In this document: in pieces, positions 10,902-23,509 of the stretch
Position numbering within the stretch: position 1 is the stretch's first letter
Layout: each line of letters begins with the position of its first letter
Assembly (NCBI GenBank): GCA_950295325.1
Contig: OX485803.1
Span: 39,077,554-39,137,553 of the forward strand
Source: Polytrichum commune
Taxonomy: Eukaryota > Streptophyta > Polytrichopsida > Polytrichales > Polytrichaceae
Direction of reading: 5' to 3'
Length of the DNA: 60,000 nt
Made by a program: the position numbers and the translations under genes
The notes under the pieces: generated by a model
Told to the model about the DNA's origin: nothing
Seen by the model: the letters and a program-made list of their open reading frames with translations, nothing else
Databases searched by the model: none

Positions 10902-12000
10902 GTTGAACCTATATTCACAAACAAGAACACAACATTCTGGACCAACATCTGGTCCAATCAAATTGAAGTAAGACCCTCTCAGAAGAGAGAGGGTGCATTC
11001 AAGTCAACATACACATACACACTAGTTGAACATATAGTCACAAACAAGAACATAACATTCTAGACCAAAATCTGGTCCAAATAAATTGAAGCAAGACCCT
11101 CTCAGAAGAGAGAAGGTCCATTCCAGTCCACATACAAATACATACTAGTTGAACCTATATTCAGAAACAAGAACACAACATTCTGGACCAAAATCTGGTC
11201 CAAACAAATTGAAGTAAGACCCTCTCGGAAGAGAGAGGGTGCATTCAAGTCAACATACACATACACACTAGTTGAACCAATATTCACAAACAAGCACACA
11301 ACACTCAAGTCCAAATTCTGGTCCCAAAAAATTCAAAAAAGACCCTCTCGGAAGAGAGAGGGTACATTGAAGTCAACATACACATAAACACTACTTCAAC
11401 CTATATACACAAACAAGACTTCAACATTCATGCTGAAAATCTGGTTCCAAAAAATTGAAGGAAGACCCTCTCGGAAGAGAGAGGGTCCATTCAAGTCCAC
11501 ATACAAATACATACTAGCACAACCTATAGTCACAAAAAAGACTTCTACATTCATGCTGAAAATGAGGTCCAAATAAACTAGCTCAACCTATATACAAAAA
11601 GAAGCACACAACATTCTAGACCAAAATCTGGTCCAAATAAATTGAAGCAAGACCCTCTCGGAAGAGAGAAGGTCCATTCCAGTCCACATACAAATACATA
11701 CTAGTTGAACCTATATTCACAAACAAGAACACAACATTCTGGACCAACATCTGGTCCAATCAAATTGAAGTAAGACCCTCTCGGAAGAGAGAGGGTGCAT
11801 TCAAGTCAACATACACATACACACTAGTTGAACATATAGTCACAAACAAGAACATAACATTCTAGACCAAAATCTGGTCCAAATAAATTGAAGCAAAACC
11901 CTCTCGGAAGAGAGAGGGTCCATTCAAGTCCAAATACAAATACATACTAGCTCAACCTATAGCTCAAATATATACTAGCTCAACCAAAAAAATCCAAGTA
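10902..12000. repeat. Palindrome-bearing satellite, block A (right part)
   Basis: This continues the array interrupted at 6540. Units carry GACCCTCTCGGAAGAGAGAG-type dyads. The segment at about 11,660-11,900 closely matches the joined flanks of the 4.36-kb transposon and serves as its empty-site paralogue. Confidence 0.88.
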
Positions 12001-13400
12001 AGACCCTCTCGGAACCGAGAGGGTCCAATCCAGACAAATTGCACATCCACACTAGTGAAACCCAAAATCACAAAGTACCCTTCAACATCCAAGGTCAAAT
12101 GTGGTCCTAAATTCTGGAAGTTGAATCCTCTCGGAACCGAGAGGGTCCAATCAAGTGCACTTACAAATACGTACTAGATCCACCTATATTCACAAGCAAG
12201 GACACAACACTCAAGTGCAAATCCTTGTCCAAAAAATCCAAGTAAGACCCTCTCGGAACCGAGAGGGTCCAATCCAGACAAATGGCACATTCACACTAGT
12301 GAAACCCATATCACAAAGTACCCTTCAACATCCAAGGTCAAATCTGGTCCTAAATTCTGGAAGTTGAATCCTCTCGGCACCAAGAGGAGTCAATGCAGTC
12401 CACATCCACACTAGTGCAACCTACACACACAAAGTACCCTTCAACATACAAGACCGAAATCTCACCTAAATGCTGCAAGTAAGACCCTCTCGGAACCGAG
12501 AGGGTCCATTCAAGTGCACATATAAATACATACTAGACAACCCTATATTCACAAACAAGCACACAACACTCAAGTCCAAAATCTGGTCCCAAAGAAATTG
12601 AAGTAAGACCCGAGAGAGTACATTCAAGTGCACATACAAATACATACTAGATCAACATATATTCACACACAAGCACACAAAGTGCAAATCCTTGTCCAAA
12701 AAAAATCCAAGTAAGACCCTCGGAACCGAGAGGGTCCAATCCAGACAAATTGCACATTCAAACTAATGAAATCCAAATCACAAAGTACCATTCAACATCC
12801 AAGGTCAAATCTGGTCCTAAATTCTGGAATTTGAATCCTCTCGGCACCGAGAGGAGTCAATCCAATCCACATCCACACTAGTGCAACCTACATACACAAA
12901 GTACCCTTCAAAATACAAGACCGAAATCTGGCCTAAAAGTTGCAAGTAAGACCCTCTCAGAACCGAGAGGGTCCATTCAAGTGCACATACAAATACATAC
13001 TAGATAACCTTATATTCACAAACAAGCACACAACACTCAAGTCCAAAATCTGGTCCCAAGAAATTGAAGTAAGACCCGAGAGAGTCTATTCAAGTGCACA
13101 TACAAATACATACTAGATCAACATATATTCACACACAAGCACACAAAGTGCAAATCCTTGTCCAAAAAAAATCCAAGAAAGACCCTCTCGGAACCGAGAG
13201 GGTCCAATCCAGACAAATTACACATCCACACTAGTGAAACCCAAATCACAAAGTACCTTCAACATCCAAGGTCAAATCTGGTCCTAAATTCTGGAAGTTG
13301 AATCCTCTCGGCACCGAGTGCAACCTACATACACAAAGTACCCTTCAACATTCAAGACCGAATTCGGAACCGAGAGGGTCCATTCATGTGGACATACAAA
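12001..13400. repeat. Palindrome-bearing satellite, block B with a higher-order unit
   Basis: The dyad centre is mostly GGAACC here. Four unlike monomers form a higher-order unit of about 465 bp: the monomer with CCAATCCAGACAAAT recurs at about 12,260, 12,735 and 13,200. One monomer has lost most of the dyad (GACCCGAGAGAGT) and another carries TCCTCTCGGCACCGAGAGGA, so dyads degrade monomer by monomer. Confidence 0.85.
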
Positions 13401-14740
13401 CTAGCCACACAAAAATCCCACACAAAACTCCATTGTATGCAACAAATCCAACAATCTTGTATACCCTATACCTTTTCGGATCCAAGAGAGAAAACCGAAA
13501 CACAAAAATGTGGCCCACAATAACATGTAAAAAAATTCAAGGGGGGCAGAGTTAGAACACTAACCAGAGTGGAAGAGGAGAATGCAATGAAAACTTGCAT
13601 TTGGTTTGAAGCTTTTGTGCTTGGAGGTCCTCGATTGTGAAAAGGTTGGAAGGGGGTGTGACAATCATTGCAATGATGTTTGATTTGAGTGCATTACATT
13701 AGTATGGAAAATCCTAACTTGATTTGGGGATCCTAGCTAGTACAGCATATAATGAAGGGGGATGCAATAATTATCATTATGACAAGAAGGTTGGCCTACG
13801 TTAATAACCTAATACCCTCTCGGTTCACATAGTGACTAATTCCAGCCAAAATACTAACTAGTTGATCCTACCAAAGCATGTAGTTGGAACTATCCACACA
13901 AGCACACATCCTACATGTATAGCCTATCAACCAACTACTTCCAATTTATGTACAGATACAAGCTTAGAACCTCAAATTGCAAAATATGGTCCTCCAATAC
14001 TACACAAAGATCTACTCAATCCCGAGAGGGTCCAATTCCAGGTGAAACACAAACCACTTGTACCCCAAGACTAAGTAGTTGAACCCACCAACGAAGTAGT
14101 TGAAACTATCCATGAAAAGTAGATTTCAATATGAAATTGCAGAATGTGGTCATATAATAAGTGTCTGAGACCCTCTCGGTTCCGAGTTGGTAATATATGA
14201 GCAAAAACATTAACCACTTGAACCAATCAAACAACTAGTGCAACCAATGTAAACATAGACATGAACAAACTATAATTTCAAAATGTGGACATACATAAAG
14301 GGTCCGAGACCCTCTCGGTCCCGAGAGGGTCAAAATCCAGCCTACAAACAAATTAGTTTAACCTACATATACATACTAGCAAAGAACCTTGAACTGGACA
14401 ATGTGGTCCTATATTCCTTCAATAAGACCCTCTCGGTTCCGAGAGGGTGAAATTCCAGCCCCAAAGCAACTAGTTCAACCTATAAACTAAGTACTTGAAC
14501 CTATACACACCTAGAAGCTAACAACCAACCAATTTAACCTATCCAAACAAACAAGCCAACAATCATGAACTGTAAAATCTGGTTATATATACCGAGGGTG
14601 AACATACAAAGTTGAGCGAACTAGTTGAAGGATTTGAATAGGCTTTGCAAAGGCACATGGAAAGTCAAAAAATGAACTTAAGAAAAACTTGAACATAAAG
14701 AATACATATTAGATAAAGATTCGAAACGCACGAGGGGTAG
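13401..14740. repeat. Sparse, diverged satellite units in the 3' flank of the methyltransferase-like gene
   Basis: Isolated dyads remain at about 14,170 (one arm decayed), 14,310 (centre GGTCCC) and 14,427 (centre GGTTCC). The sequence between them shows CTAGTTGAACC-like satellite words and otherwise unique AT-rich DNA. No gene is supported. The frames at 13,298-13,555 and 13,862-14,074 are satellite read-through. Confidence 0.65.
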
Positions 14741-17070
14741 TCAACAACTTGGGCCACCATGTATATTTCTTTCCTCACCCTGCTCTGCCTCTATGTCTAG
14801 GAAATCCAAGACTAGTTTGTTGAAATGACGTGTGCGAGCAGGAGGTGGGGACGGTGCCTCTGACAAAATGTGCGCAAGGTTTGCGGCATAGGAAGGGAGT
14901 TCGAATGTTGTCGAAGGGATTGAAAACATGTCCGCATGAAGGACACGAATCGGGCTCGCATTTTGAACTCTGCACATATAGGAAGAGGAAACAACAAACA
15001 TAAGTACAAGCCAAAAATTCAAGGCCTTGCAAGGAATTGCAAGAAAGCCATTAAGAAGCCAAAAGCGAACTTACTCACACAGCAAATCGAAATTGCGCTT
15101 CGCCATCTTCCGAGGAGGAGGAGCAAAAACTGAGCCTCGTTGCGGGGCAGCATGCTGCGAAGTGTGTTCTTGCTCAGGCTCACGCATGGGGAGTAGGATG
15201 GATTTGTAGATGTCGATGTCTGACTCAAGGGCCACAATATGTCGTTGAATGGAGCGGCATGCTATGACGGAACCTCCTAGAAGAAATAGATGAGAGAAAC
15301 CGAGATTAAAGAAATGAATGGGAAATGAAGCAAGTAGCAAAGAAATCGAAGCATTACAAAATAGAGAAAAAAAACAAAGAGATGGTGTCGCAACCCTTGC
15401 TAGGTCCCTTAATAATCTTGCCAAGAATCAATTCTAGCAAAGGTTACGAGTCGCTAATCCTTCGCATTCCGCCATGCTAATGGATAGCTCCTCTTACCCC
15501 GGACCAATAGTTCATAGGAGGGAACCAACCCTCCTACTTTGCTTTCGGGACTCACCCCTTAATCGGTAACCCATTTCCCCAATGTGGACTTCCATCCATG
15601 GAAGTCCAATCCTATGTTGATCATCGCGTTGCCGGAGCAACACTACAACAACCCGAACCATACTAGGCAACTATGGCCTCACAATAGGCCAAAGCCCATG
15701 GAGGCCTTGCCGTTCGGCCTCAGGTGGGTGAGGCCACACCACCTCACCCATATAAGCCTCTAGGACTTCACGCGGGGCCCCTACCCCACCGTCAACCAAC
15801 CTCTTGTCTCTCTACCAAGAGTTGGGGCCAAGTGGACATTTTCCTTTAGCTGCTGGGCCTAGAACCCCCCAGCAGCTTCAGACCATCATAACTTCCTTGT
15901 ATGATGTCTGATCATAACAACCAACCACTCCATCTTCATCTACGCTTCACGTAGATGCCGATGGACTCCTCACTTGCCCCATTCGGGCAAGTATTGAGGA
16001 AGTTATGCCTGTTTGAACCTTGGCAGTCCCGGGAATCACTCCCAGGCACTGCTGTACCAGGGCGCTGTCCCGGGACAGCGCCCCACTCAAATGGCCATAA
16101 CTCCTAGCTCACACCTTCGATTGAGGTGTTCTTGAGCTTTCTAGAATCACCACGCCATGAGCTACGCATAGCTCATGGCCTTACCCTTGTGCCTCCTAGT
16201 CTTCGTGGGTGGGAGGCGTTCCCAACGCCCGGGGCCCTCACCCACACTAGGATCACTTGGGCCCTCTCACCAACGGCGCCACAAGTCCCGGGTGTCACTC
16301 CGGGGTCCCCCTTGTGCCCATGGTGTTTCGGGCACTCCTCATGGAGAGGTGCGCGACAGATGGAAAACCAACCAACGCCACATTGCCAATCCATGATAAT
16401 GTCGTCTTTGTCCGTGAGAGCGGAAAAAATGATGGAAAAAAAACTCGGGGCGTTTTTCACGAGCACCCCTCCAAGGCACCCCATCTTCTCTCATCGATTG
16501 GTTCTTCGCATCGGCGAAGCTATTGAGCCAACCATCTCTCTTGAAATTATAGCCCATGTCCTCGTAGTCCGAGGTCCGGACATTCAGAACAGATTCATTA
16601 CGGACAAGAACATTGATGAAGAACTTACGAGTCTGCAAGAAATGCGAAGGTTAGATTTAGGAATCCAATAAAAATAATTGAAAGAAAAACAAGAATAAAA
16701 AAAGATGAGGCTAGAAAGCAATTACCAACTCAGAAGGATTAGTGGACGATTGAAGATCGAGGTCATTCATGCCGAACCAATCTTCGGCAACGTAAAAGTC
16801 TTATGTATGGGCCCAGTTGTGAATAGATCTAGACACCTCCGGATCAGCAGCGTGTGCAAATACAAGAACGCCATCGTCATGGAGGTTGGCGCTTGCGAAG
16901 GCAAAGAGAACCTCAAAGTACGTGGAAGAACGTTTGTTCCAAAGAGGAACATCTGACAATGATGAGGAGGCTCTAGGCACACGGAGGTTCTCTGGCACAT
17001 CTGCAACCAATAAATCTAGCCCTGTATGAACTTTAGGCTTCGTATTGGAACGAGTACGGCCCGCTCCAAC
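14741..17070 (-). pseudogene. Exons 9-12: amino-methyltransferase-like catalytic region
   Basis: Exon 9 encodes LDLLVADVPENL (16990-17001 for DVPE), where active N6/N4 methylases have D/N/S-P-P-Y/F, then a Rossmann-type segment NLHDDGVLVFAHAADPEV. Exon 10 ends DDIIMDWQCGVG and exon 11 begins GSVIACRSIQRHIVALESD, which together form the SAM-binding motif I (D-x-x-x-D-x-x-C-G-x-G ... A-x-E-x-D). Motif IV preceding motif I is the beta-class order. The DVPE variant makes classical amino-methylation doubtful. A TAA at 16801-16803 lies between the two motifs and the frame breaks just before motif I. Confidence 0.62.
15386..16358. mobile_element. Solo LTR, copy 1, in intron 10 of the methyltransferase-like gene
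   Basis: This 973-bp unit begins TGTCGCAACCCTTGC and ends GCGCGACA (TG...CA), flanked by the 5-bp duplication GATGG (15381-15385 and 16359-16363). It has a TATA box near 15751 (CCCATATAAGCC). There is no internal retroelement region, so it is a recombination product. Without it and one duplication, the host intron would be 118 bp. It lies only about 10 bp inside the intron donor side. Frames such as 16126-16671 run across it and are spurious. Confidence 0.9.
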
Positions 17071-18157
17071 CTGCGAAGAGAAAATCCAATGCAAATTTAA
17101 GAAAAAAAGAACCGGTGTAACATATCGAATGAAAGGAAAAACAAGAGAATGTCGTACAAACCTTGGTAAGGAATTCTTGGATGCGTTGGTAAGATGGAGG
17201 AGGAACCTTGGACCGCATCAGATCCTCTATAAGCTCCCCCATATCGACATTTTCAATCAAAAAGAGAGAAGAAGACTTCTCGGAAGAGGTTGCGGATGTG
17301 TCCGGAGCGACGGCCTTCTTCTTGCGCGGCACAGAGGAAATGGTGACAACGCTATGGGAAAGACCAGAAACAGGAACATGAGAAGGAGTTGCCGTTGGAC
17401 TTCCAACAACCGTGGTAGCTGGAACAGGAGTGCGTTGAACGGAGGCCTTGGTGAAAGAACGGGTGGACACTTGACTAGAGGCCACCTTCTTACCTTTGCC
17501 CTTCGCCTTCACAGGCTGAACCTCTTTGTCATTCGTTGGAGGGGGTGGAATCTCTTCTTCTTCCGGCTCTTCCTCCAATTCAATAACTTCAGGAGCAGAG
17601 GAAGCGAGGTTGTTGTAGAGGGGTTCCTCTACGTCGGGAACGAACCCACGAGAACAATCCAAGTACCAACCACCCGCCACCAAATGCACGCGTGGAAATT
17701 TTACAAGTTGCATAGGCGTGTACACACAAAGATTTGAATTGTCATCGATCCAATCTTGAAGGAATAATGGCAACGACAAAGAAGGAAGAGCATTTTTCAC
17801 GACAAGCTCTCGATGAATGTACCTACAAAGTAAACAAAATGAGAAAAAAAAATGGATTGGAAAAAGTGAAAAGAAACGAAGATAAGAAGGAGACAAGAAA
17901 AACGAGGATGTTTACCGATAAGCAACACGCTTGATAGCAATGGGTCCTTCCTCGAACTCCAAAAAATTGAGCCCTTTGGTGAACTTCAAATCACCCTTCT
18001 CATCAAAATATACTGGGAAAGCCTTGTCCCACAAAATGAGCCTCCAATGCTCCACAAAATGAGCAGGTTGCAAAAGATCTTCGGTAGAAGTCCAGTCGAT
18101 GTCGATGGAGCATTCATTTTCAAATGACGCTATCTCATCCTCAACTCCCTTCTCCAA

Positions 18158-20532
18158 CTGAGAAGAGAGAAACCAAAAGTTAGAACTGTGGTAAGACTCT
18201 AGAGAGGGTAAAACACAAACAAACTAGTTGAAGCTAACGGCCAACTAGTTGCACCAAACCATAAACACAAGCTAAGAAAATTAATTTGCAAAATCTGGTC
18301 CTACATTTCTACAATAAGACCCTCTCGGTTCCGAGAGGGTCAAATTCTGGACCACAAACAAACTAGTTGAACCTCACAATTAACTAGTTGGACCTATCCA
18401 TACCCATAAGCTAAGAACCTTAATTTGCAAAATCCGGTCCTACATTTCTACAATAAGACCCTCTCGGTTCCGAGAGGGTCAAATTCTGGACCACAAACAA
18501 ACTAGTTGAACCTCACAGTTAACTAGTTGGACCTATCCATACCCACAAGCCAAGAACCTTAATGTACAAAATCTGGTCCTACATTTCTACAATAAGACCC
18601 TCTCGGTTCCGAGAGGGTCAAATTCTGGACCACAAACAAACTAGTTGAACCTCACAACTAACTAGTTGTCCCTATCCATACCCACAAGCTAAGAACCTTA
18701 ATGTGCAAAATCTGGTCCTACATTTCTACAATAAGACCCTCTCGGTTCCGAGAGGGTCAAATTCTGGACCACAAACAAACTAGTTGAACCTCACAGTTAA
18801 CTAGTTGGACCTATCCATACCCACAAGCCAAGAACCTTAATGTGCAAAATCTGGTCCTACATTTCTACAATAAGACCCTCTCAGTTCCGAGAGGGTCAAA
18901 TTCTGGACCACAAACAAACTAGTTGAACCTCACAACTAACTAGTTGTCCCTATCCATACCCACAGGCTAAGAACCTTAATTTGCAAAATCTGGTCCTACA
19001 TTTCTACAAGAAGACCCTCTCGGTTCCGAGAGGGTCAAATTCTGGATCACAAACAAACTAGTTGAACCTCACAACTAACTAGTTGTCCCTATCCATACCC
19101 ACAAGCCAAGAACCTTAATTTGCAAAATCTGGTCCTACATTTCTACAAGAAGACCCTCTCGGCTCCGAGAGGGTCAAATTCTGGACCACAAACAAACTAG
19201 TTGAACCTCACAACTAACTAGTTGTCCCTATCCATACCCACAAGCCAAGAACCTTAATTTGCAAAATCTGGTCCTACATTTCTACAAGAAGACCCTCTCG
19301 GTTCCGAGAGGGTCAAATTCTGGACCACAAACAAACTAGTTGAACCTCACAACTAACTAGTTGTCCCTATCCATACCCACAAGCTAAGAACCTTAATTTG
19401 CAAAATCTGGTCCTACATTTCTAAACCAAGGCGCTCTCAGTTCCGAGAGGGTCAAATTCTGGACCACAAACAAACTAATTGAACCTCACAATTAACTAGT
19501 TGGACCTATCCATACCCATAAGCTAAGAACCTTAATGTGCAAAATCTGGTCCTAGATTTCTACAAGAAGACCCTCTTGGTTCCGAGAGGGTCAAATTCTG
19601 GACCGCAAACAAACTAGTTGAACCTGGAAACCCATACAACCTAACAACATTGTTGGGCAGAACCTGGTCATATATTTCCATCCCAAGACCCTCTCGGTTT
19701 TGAGAGTGTGAATGTCTAGCCCCAAACTTAACCATGTGAACACAAGAACACTAGTTGGACCTATCCACACATCGAAGCTGGAAACAATATAGTGCAAAAT
19801 CTGGTCCCATATTTCTAATCTAGGACCCTCTCCGTTCCGAGAGGGTGAAATTCCAGTACATTTGCAAATTCTGGTCCTATATTACTCCTTGATGTTGAAA
19901 ATCTCTTGCTTCTTTACTACACATTCATCCTCTTGGCTCCAAGAGGGTGATATTCTGGAACACAAACAACTACTTGGACCTAACAACGAACAATCTAACA
20001 ACCTTACTGTCCAACTTAAGATTCCAAGAGTGTGAAATTGTAGACAACAAACAAACTAGTTTAATGTTGACGAACAAGTTGAACCCATCCACTCATACAA
20101 GCTTCCAAACTTATGGTGCATAATCTGGTGCTACATTTCTATCCTAAGACCCTCTCGGTTGAACCAAACGACCAACTTCATGAACCCAGCCAAACATACA
20201 AACTTTAAACATTATAGTCGCACCTTTGCCCACCTTTGTATCCTTAGACCCTCTCGGTTCCGAGAGGGTGAAATTGTAGACCACATACAAAGTATTTGAA
20301 CCTAACGACCAACTAGTTGCACATTTCCACACATACAAGCTAACAACTTCAATGTGCAAATTTGGTCCTATAGAAGTAAACCAAGACCCTCTCGGTTCCG
20401 AGAGGGTCAAATTCTGGACCACAAACAAATCAATTCAACCTCACGACCAAGTAGTTGGACCTATCCATACCCAAAAGCTAGGAACCTTAATGTGTGAAAT
20501 CTGATCCTACATTTCTACAAGAAGACCCTCTC
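18158..20532. repeat. Palindrome-bearing satellite, block C (intron 6)
   Basis: The most homogeneous array: dyads start at 18318, 18457, 18596 and 18735, an exact 139-bp period, and continue to about 19,430 before drifting. The centre is almost always GGTTCC. Units include AACTAGTTGAACCTCAC and end CAAAATCTGGTCCTACATTTC. From 19,600 units become diverged. The low divergence implies recent tandem amplification within an intron. Confidence 0.92.
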
Positions 20533-21550
20533 TGTCGCAACCCTTGCTAGCCCCCCTTGACAATCTTGCCAATTTTCAATTCCAGCAAAGGTTACGAGTG
20601 CTAACCATTCGCATTCCGCCGCGCTAATGATTAGCTCTTCCTACCCCGGACCTTATAGTTCATAGGAGGGAACCAACCCTCCTACTTTGCTTTCGGGACT
20701 CACCCCTTAATCGGTAACCCATTCCTAGATGTGGACTTCCATCCATGGGAAGTCCAATCCCATGTTGATCATCGCATTGCCGGAGCAACACTACAACAAC
20801 CCGAACCATACTAGGCAACTATGGCCTCACAATAGGCCAAAGCCCATGGAGGCCTTGCCGTTCGGCCTCGGGTGGGTGAGGCCACACCACCTCACCCATA
20901 TAAGCCTCTAGGACTTCATGCGGGGCCCCTACCCCACCGTCAACCAACCTCTTGTCTCTCTACCAAGAGTTGGGGCCAAGTGGACATTTTCCCTTAGCCG
21001 CTGGGCCTAGAAGCCCCCAGCAGCTTCAGACCATCATAACTTCCTTGTATGATGTCTGATTCCAGCAACCAACCACTCCATCTTCATCTACGCTTCACGT
21101 AGATGCCGATGGACTCCTCACTTGCCCCATTCGGGCAAGTGGTGAGGAAGTTATGCCTGTTTGAACCTTGGCAGTCCCGGGAATCACTCCCAGGCACTGC
21201 TGTACCAGGGCGCTGTCCCGGGACAGCGCCCCACTCAAATGGCCATAACTCCTAGCTCACACCTCCGATTGAGGTGTTCTTAAGCATTCTAGAATCACCA
21301 CGCCATGAGCTACGCATAGCTCATGGCCTTACCCTTGTGCCTCCTAGTCTTCGTGGATGGGAGGCGTTCCCAACGCCCGGGGACCTCACCCACACTAGGA
21401 TCACTTGGGCCCTCTCACCAACGGGGACCTCACCCACACTAGGATCACTTGGGCCCTCTCACCAACGGCGCCACAAGTCCCGGGTGTCACTCCGGGGTCC
21501 CCCTTGTGCCCATGGTGTTTCGGGCACTCCTCATGGAGAGGTGCGCGACA
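20533..21550. mobile_element. Solo LTR, copy 2, inserted in a satellite dyad
   Basis: Same family as 15386-16358, starting TGTCGCAACCC and ending GCGCGACA. The 5-bp duplication CTCTC (20528-20532 and 21551-21555) lies inside a dyad arm, and joining the flanks restores GACCCTCTCGG. It is 1018 bp, longer than copy 1 mainly because a 44-bp segment starting at 21379 is tandemly repeated at 21423. A TATA box lies near 20899. Confidence 0.9.
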
Positions 21551-21790
21551 CTCTCGGTGCCGAGAGGGTCTTATTATGGACCACAAACAAACTAGTTGAA
21601 ACAAACGACCAACTAGTTGCACATATGCACACCCACAAGCTTTAAGCAATTTGTCCCATATTTCTATCTTAAGACCCTCTCGGTTCCGAGAGGGTGAAAT
21701 GCTAACCCGCAAACACACTAGTTGAACCCATGTGCACAAACAATCCTCTCCTTCCTTGCATCACTAAGAGCCTCTCAACAAATATAACAG
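21551..21790. repeat. Satellite block C, remainder after the solo LTR
   Basis: Two or three diverged units, including dyads at about 21,545-21,570 and 21,673. They end before exon 6 of the methyltransferase-like gene (exon end 21809). Confidence 0.8.
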
Positions 21791-22670
21791 TGGATGGCAA
21801 TGGAGTACCTGTGCCCAATAAGAAGCTTTGTTAAGCCAGTCATTGATTACTTTCTCGCGAAGAGGAAGAGAAGAGGGGAACTTGTTTTTGGTTTTGACAT
21901 CGGTGGGGGAATTCCACCACCGAAGCCACTTTGCCTTAAAGGAAGCATCCACATGTGTTGTTGCCACCTTTTGGAGTTTCTCAATAGTCATATCCGTGCC
22001 AGGAAGGTGGAGAAATGACGGTCAATCTGATAAATAAAATAGTATTATGTGAGAAAATGCACGAATACAAAAAAGTTGAAGCAAAAACAAAATTGAGGAT
22101 GTCAAGTGATTACCTCTTGGAAAAAGTCATCGCCATTGTCCTTGTGTGCTACGGAGATGAATTTTTCAAAGCTCCGAGATCTAATACTTTTGACCAATCT
22201 TTCTTGTGCTTTGGTCATAACATCCCAAATCCCAGTAGCAGTTCTATGAGCCTCGGGAGTGGCCTCGCGGTATAACCGTGCAGCGGTGTCCGCGGCATTG
22301 GATATCTCTCTCTACAATAAACAAAACTTATGTGTAAGAATACACACATAGAACATGACAAAGGAAACCAAAAGGATCGAGCAGCATAAATACCTTGTAC
22401 AAGAACTTGACGAAGACATCCAATGTGAGCGGATACCAAGTAGGATTCTTCTCCATCTTGGACTCGCACATCTTGTAGTCGTCAACAAAAATGAGGTCCT
22501 TGAAATCCTCAAGCTTCATTTTTCCAAATGTCTGAATCCGAAGCAATTTGGCTGGGAGGTTGTCCTTGACATGATCATGCTCCGTGGACCTAAAATACCA
22601 AGTAATGAGAATCATAGTAGCACGCATAAGAAAAAAATAAAAGAAACAAGGAAAATAAAGCTCATCTTAC

Positions 22671-23247
22671 CAATTGATGTCATCATGGCATTCAAGAAGA
22701 CTGCGGTGGAATTCCTCGGATCCACTACAATACAGTCAACTGATATATGCCAATCTTTGTCAAGCAAGTGATGCTTATTTATGTGCCTCCACCAAGCTGT
22801 CAAACGATGGTTGCCCTCCCATACGTAGAACATCTTTCCAGCAAGGTGTTCAAGGTCAGGGTCATTTTGGAGCATGGCGTCGAATTCCTCATTGGCCTCT
22901 TGCCATAATTTACTCCAAGAAGCTTGAATGTCATCGGAGACATGAAGTACCTCATTGAGGTTGTTGTAGGGAGATACATACAAGGCCCGGTCACCGTCAC
23001 GGTAACCCATGACGAACTCATTTTCCAAGCGAGCGACATCAACCTCGTTGATGGGATGAACAAGTGGAAGACATCGCAAGCGGCACAATGGAATACAAAA
23101 CCGCGACTTCAGAAGAGGCTTCATTCGAACCCGGTGAATCACAGCATTGGAGTCTTCTTTTTGTGATCTCCGAATCAAGAGCTCAGTCTCTTCTGGATTG
23201 GACTCATCAAGAGGACGCAAAGAGTCGGTTCCCATAGGTGCATCATT
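22671..23247 (-). CDS. Exon 3: ParB/sulfiredoxin-like segment
   Basis: The exon follows acceptor TTGTAG and ends at donor GTAAGA. It encodes an alpha/beta segment with LENEFVMGYRDGDRAL, a helix-rich middle and then FYVWEGNHRLTAWW (the GNHRL codons lie at 22801-22815) leading to ISVDCIVVDP. A hydrophobic strand, an acidic residue, G-N/H-H-R and a following helix is the signature of ParB/Srx-fold nuclease-like domains. These are often fused to amino-methyltransferases in phages and bacterial mobile elements. The upstream small exon (23391-23468) adds 26 mostly acidic residues. Confidence 0.55.
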
Positions 23248-23509
23248 CTACAAGAGTAGCCACAAAAACATTTTGTAGTGGCCAAAAAATTCAATACACG
23301 ACCAACCCGAGGTATAATCAAAGAGAAAAAGGGAATTTAGTAAATGACGCATATATTCTCAAAATAGATGAAGCTTTGCCCTATTCATACCACATGACCC
23401 TCCACTTCAACATTATGTTCCTCCATTGAGGGCTCCTCCGATTGCATGACGTCCATGGATTGCGATCCCTGTACAATATCATGACACAATGAGTTTCTAA
23501 ACCTATCTG

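Noticed and set aside
5105-14480. CRISPR-like array
   Set aside because: Dyads are regularly spaced, but the spacers are themselves repeats, the genome is eukaryotic and there are no cas genes.
15386-16358. Gene with TATA box and GC-rich body
   Set aside because: TG...CA ends, the 5-bp duplication and a second copy show it is a solo LTR.
16126-16671. 181-residue plus-strand open frame
   Set aside because: It spans a solo LTR end and runs antisense to exon 10 of the methyltransferase-like gene.
17045-17737. 230-residue plus-strand open frame
   Set aside because: Antisense shadow of exons 8 and 9. It lacks domain features, whereas the minus-strand reading has phase-consistent splice sites.
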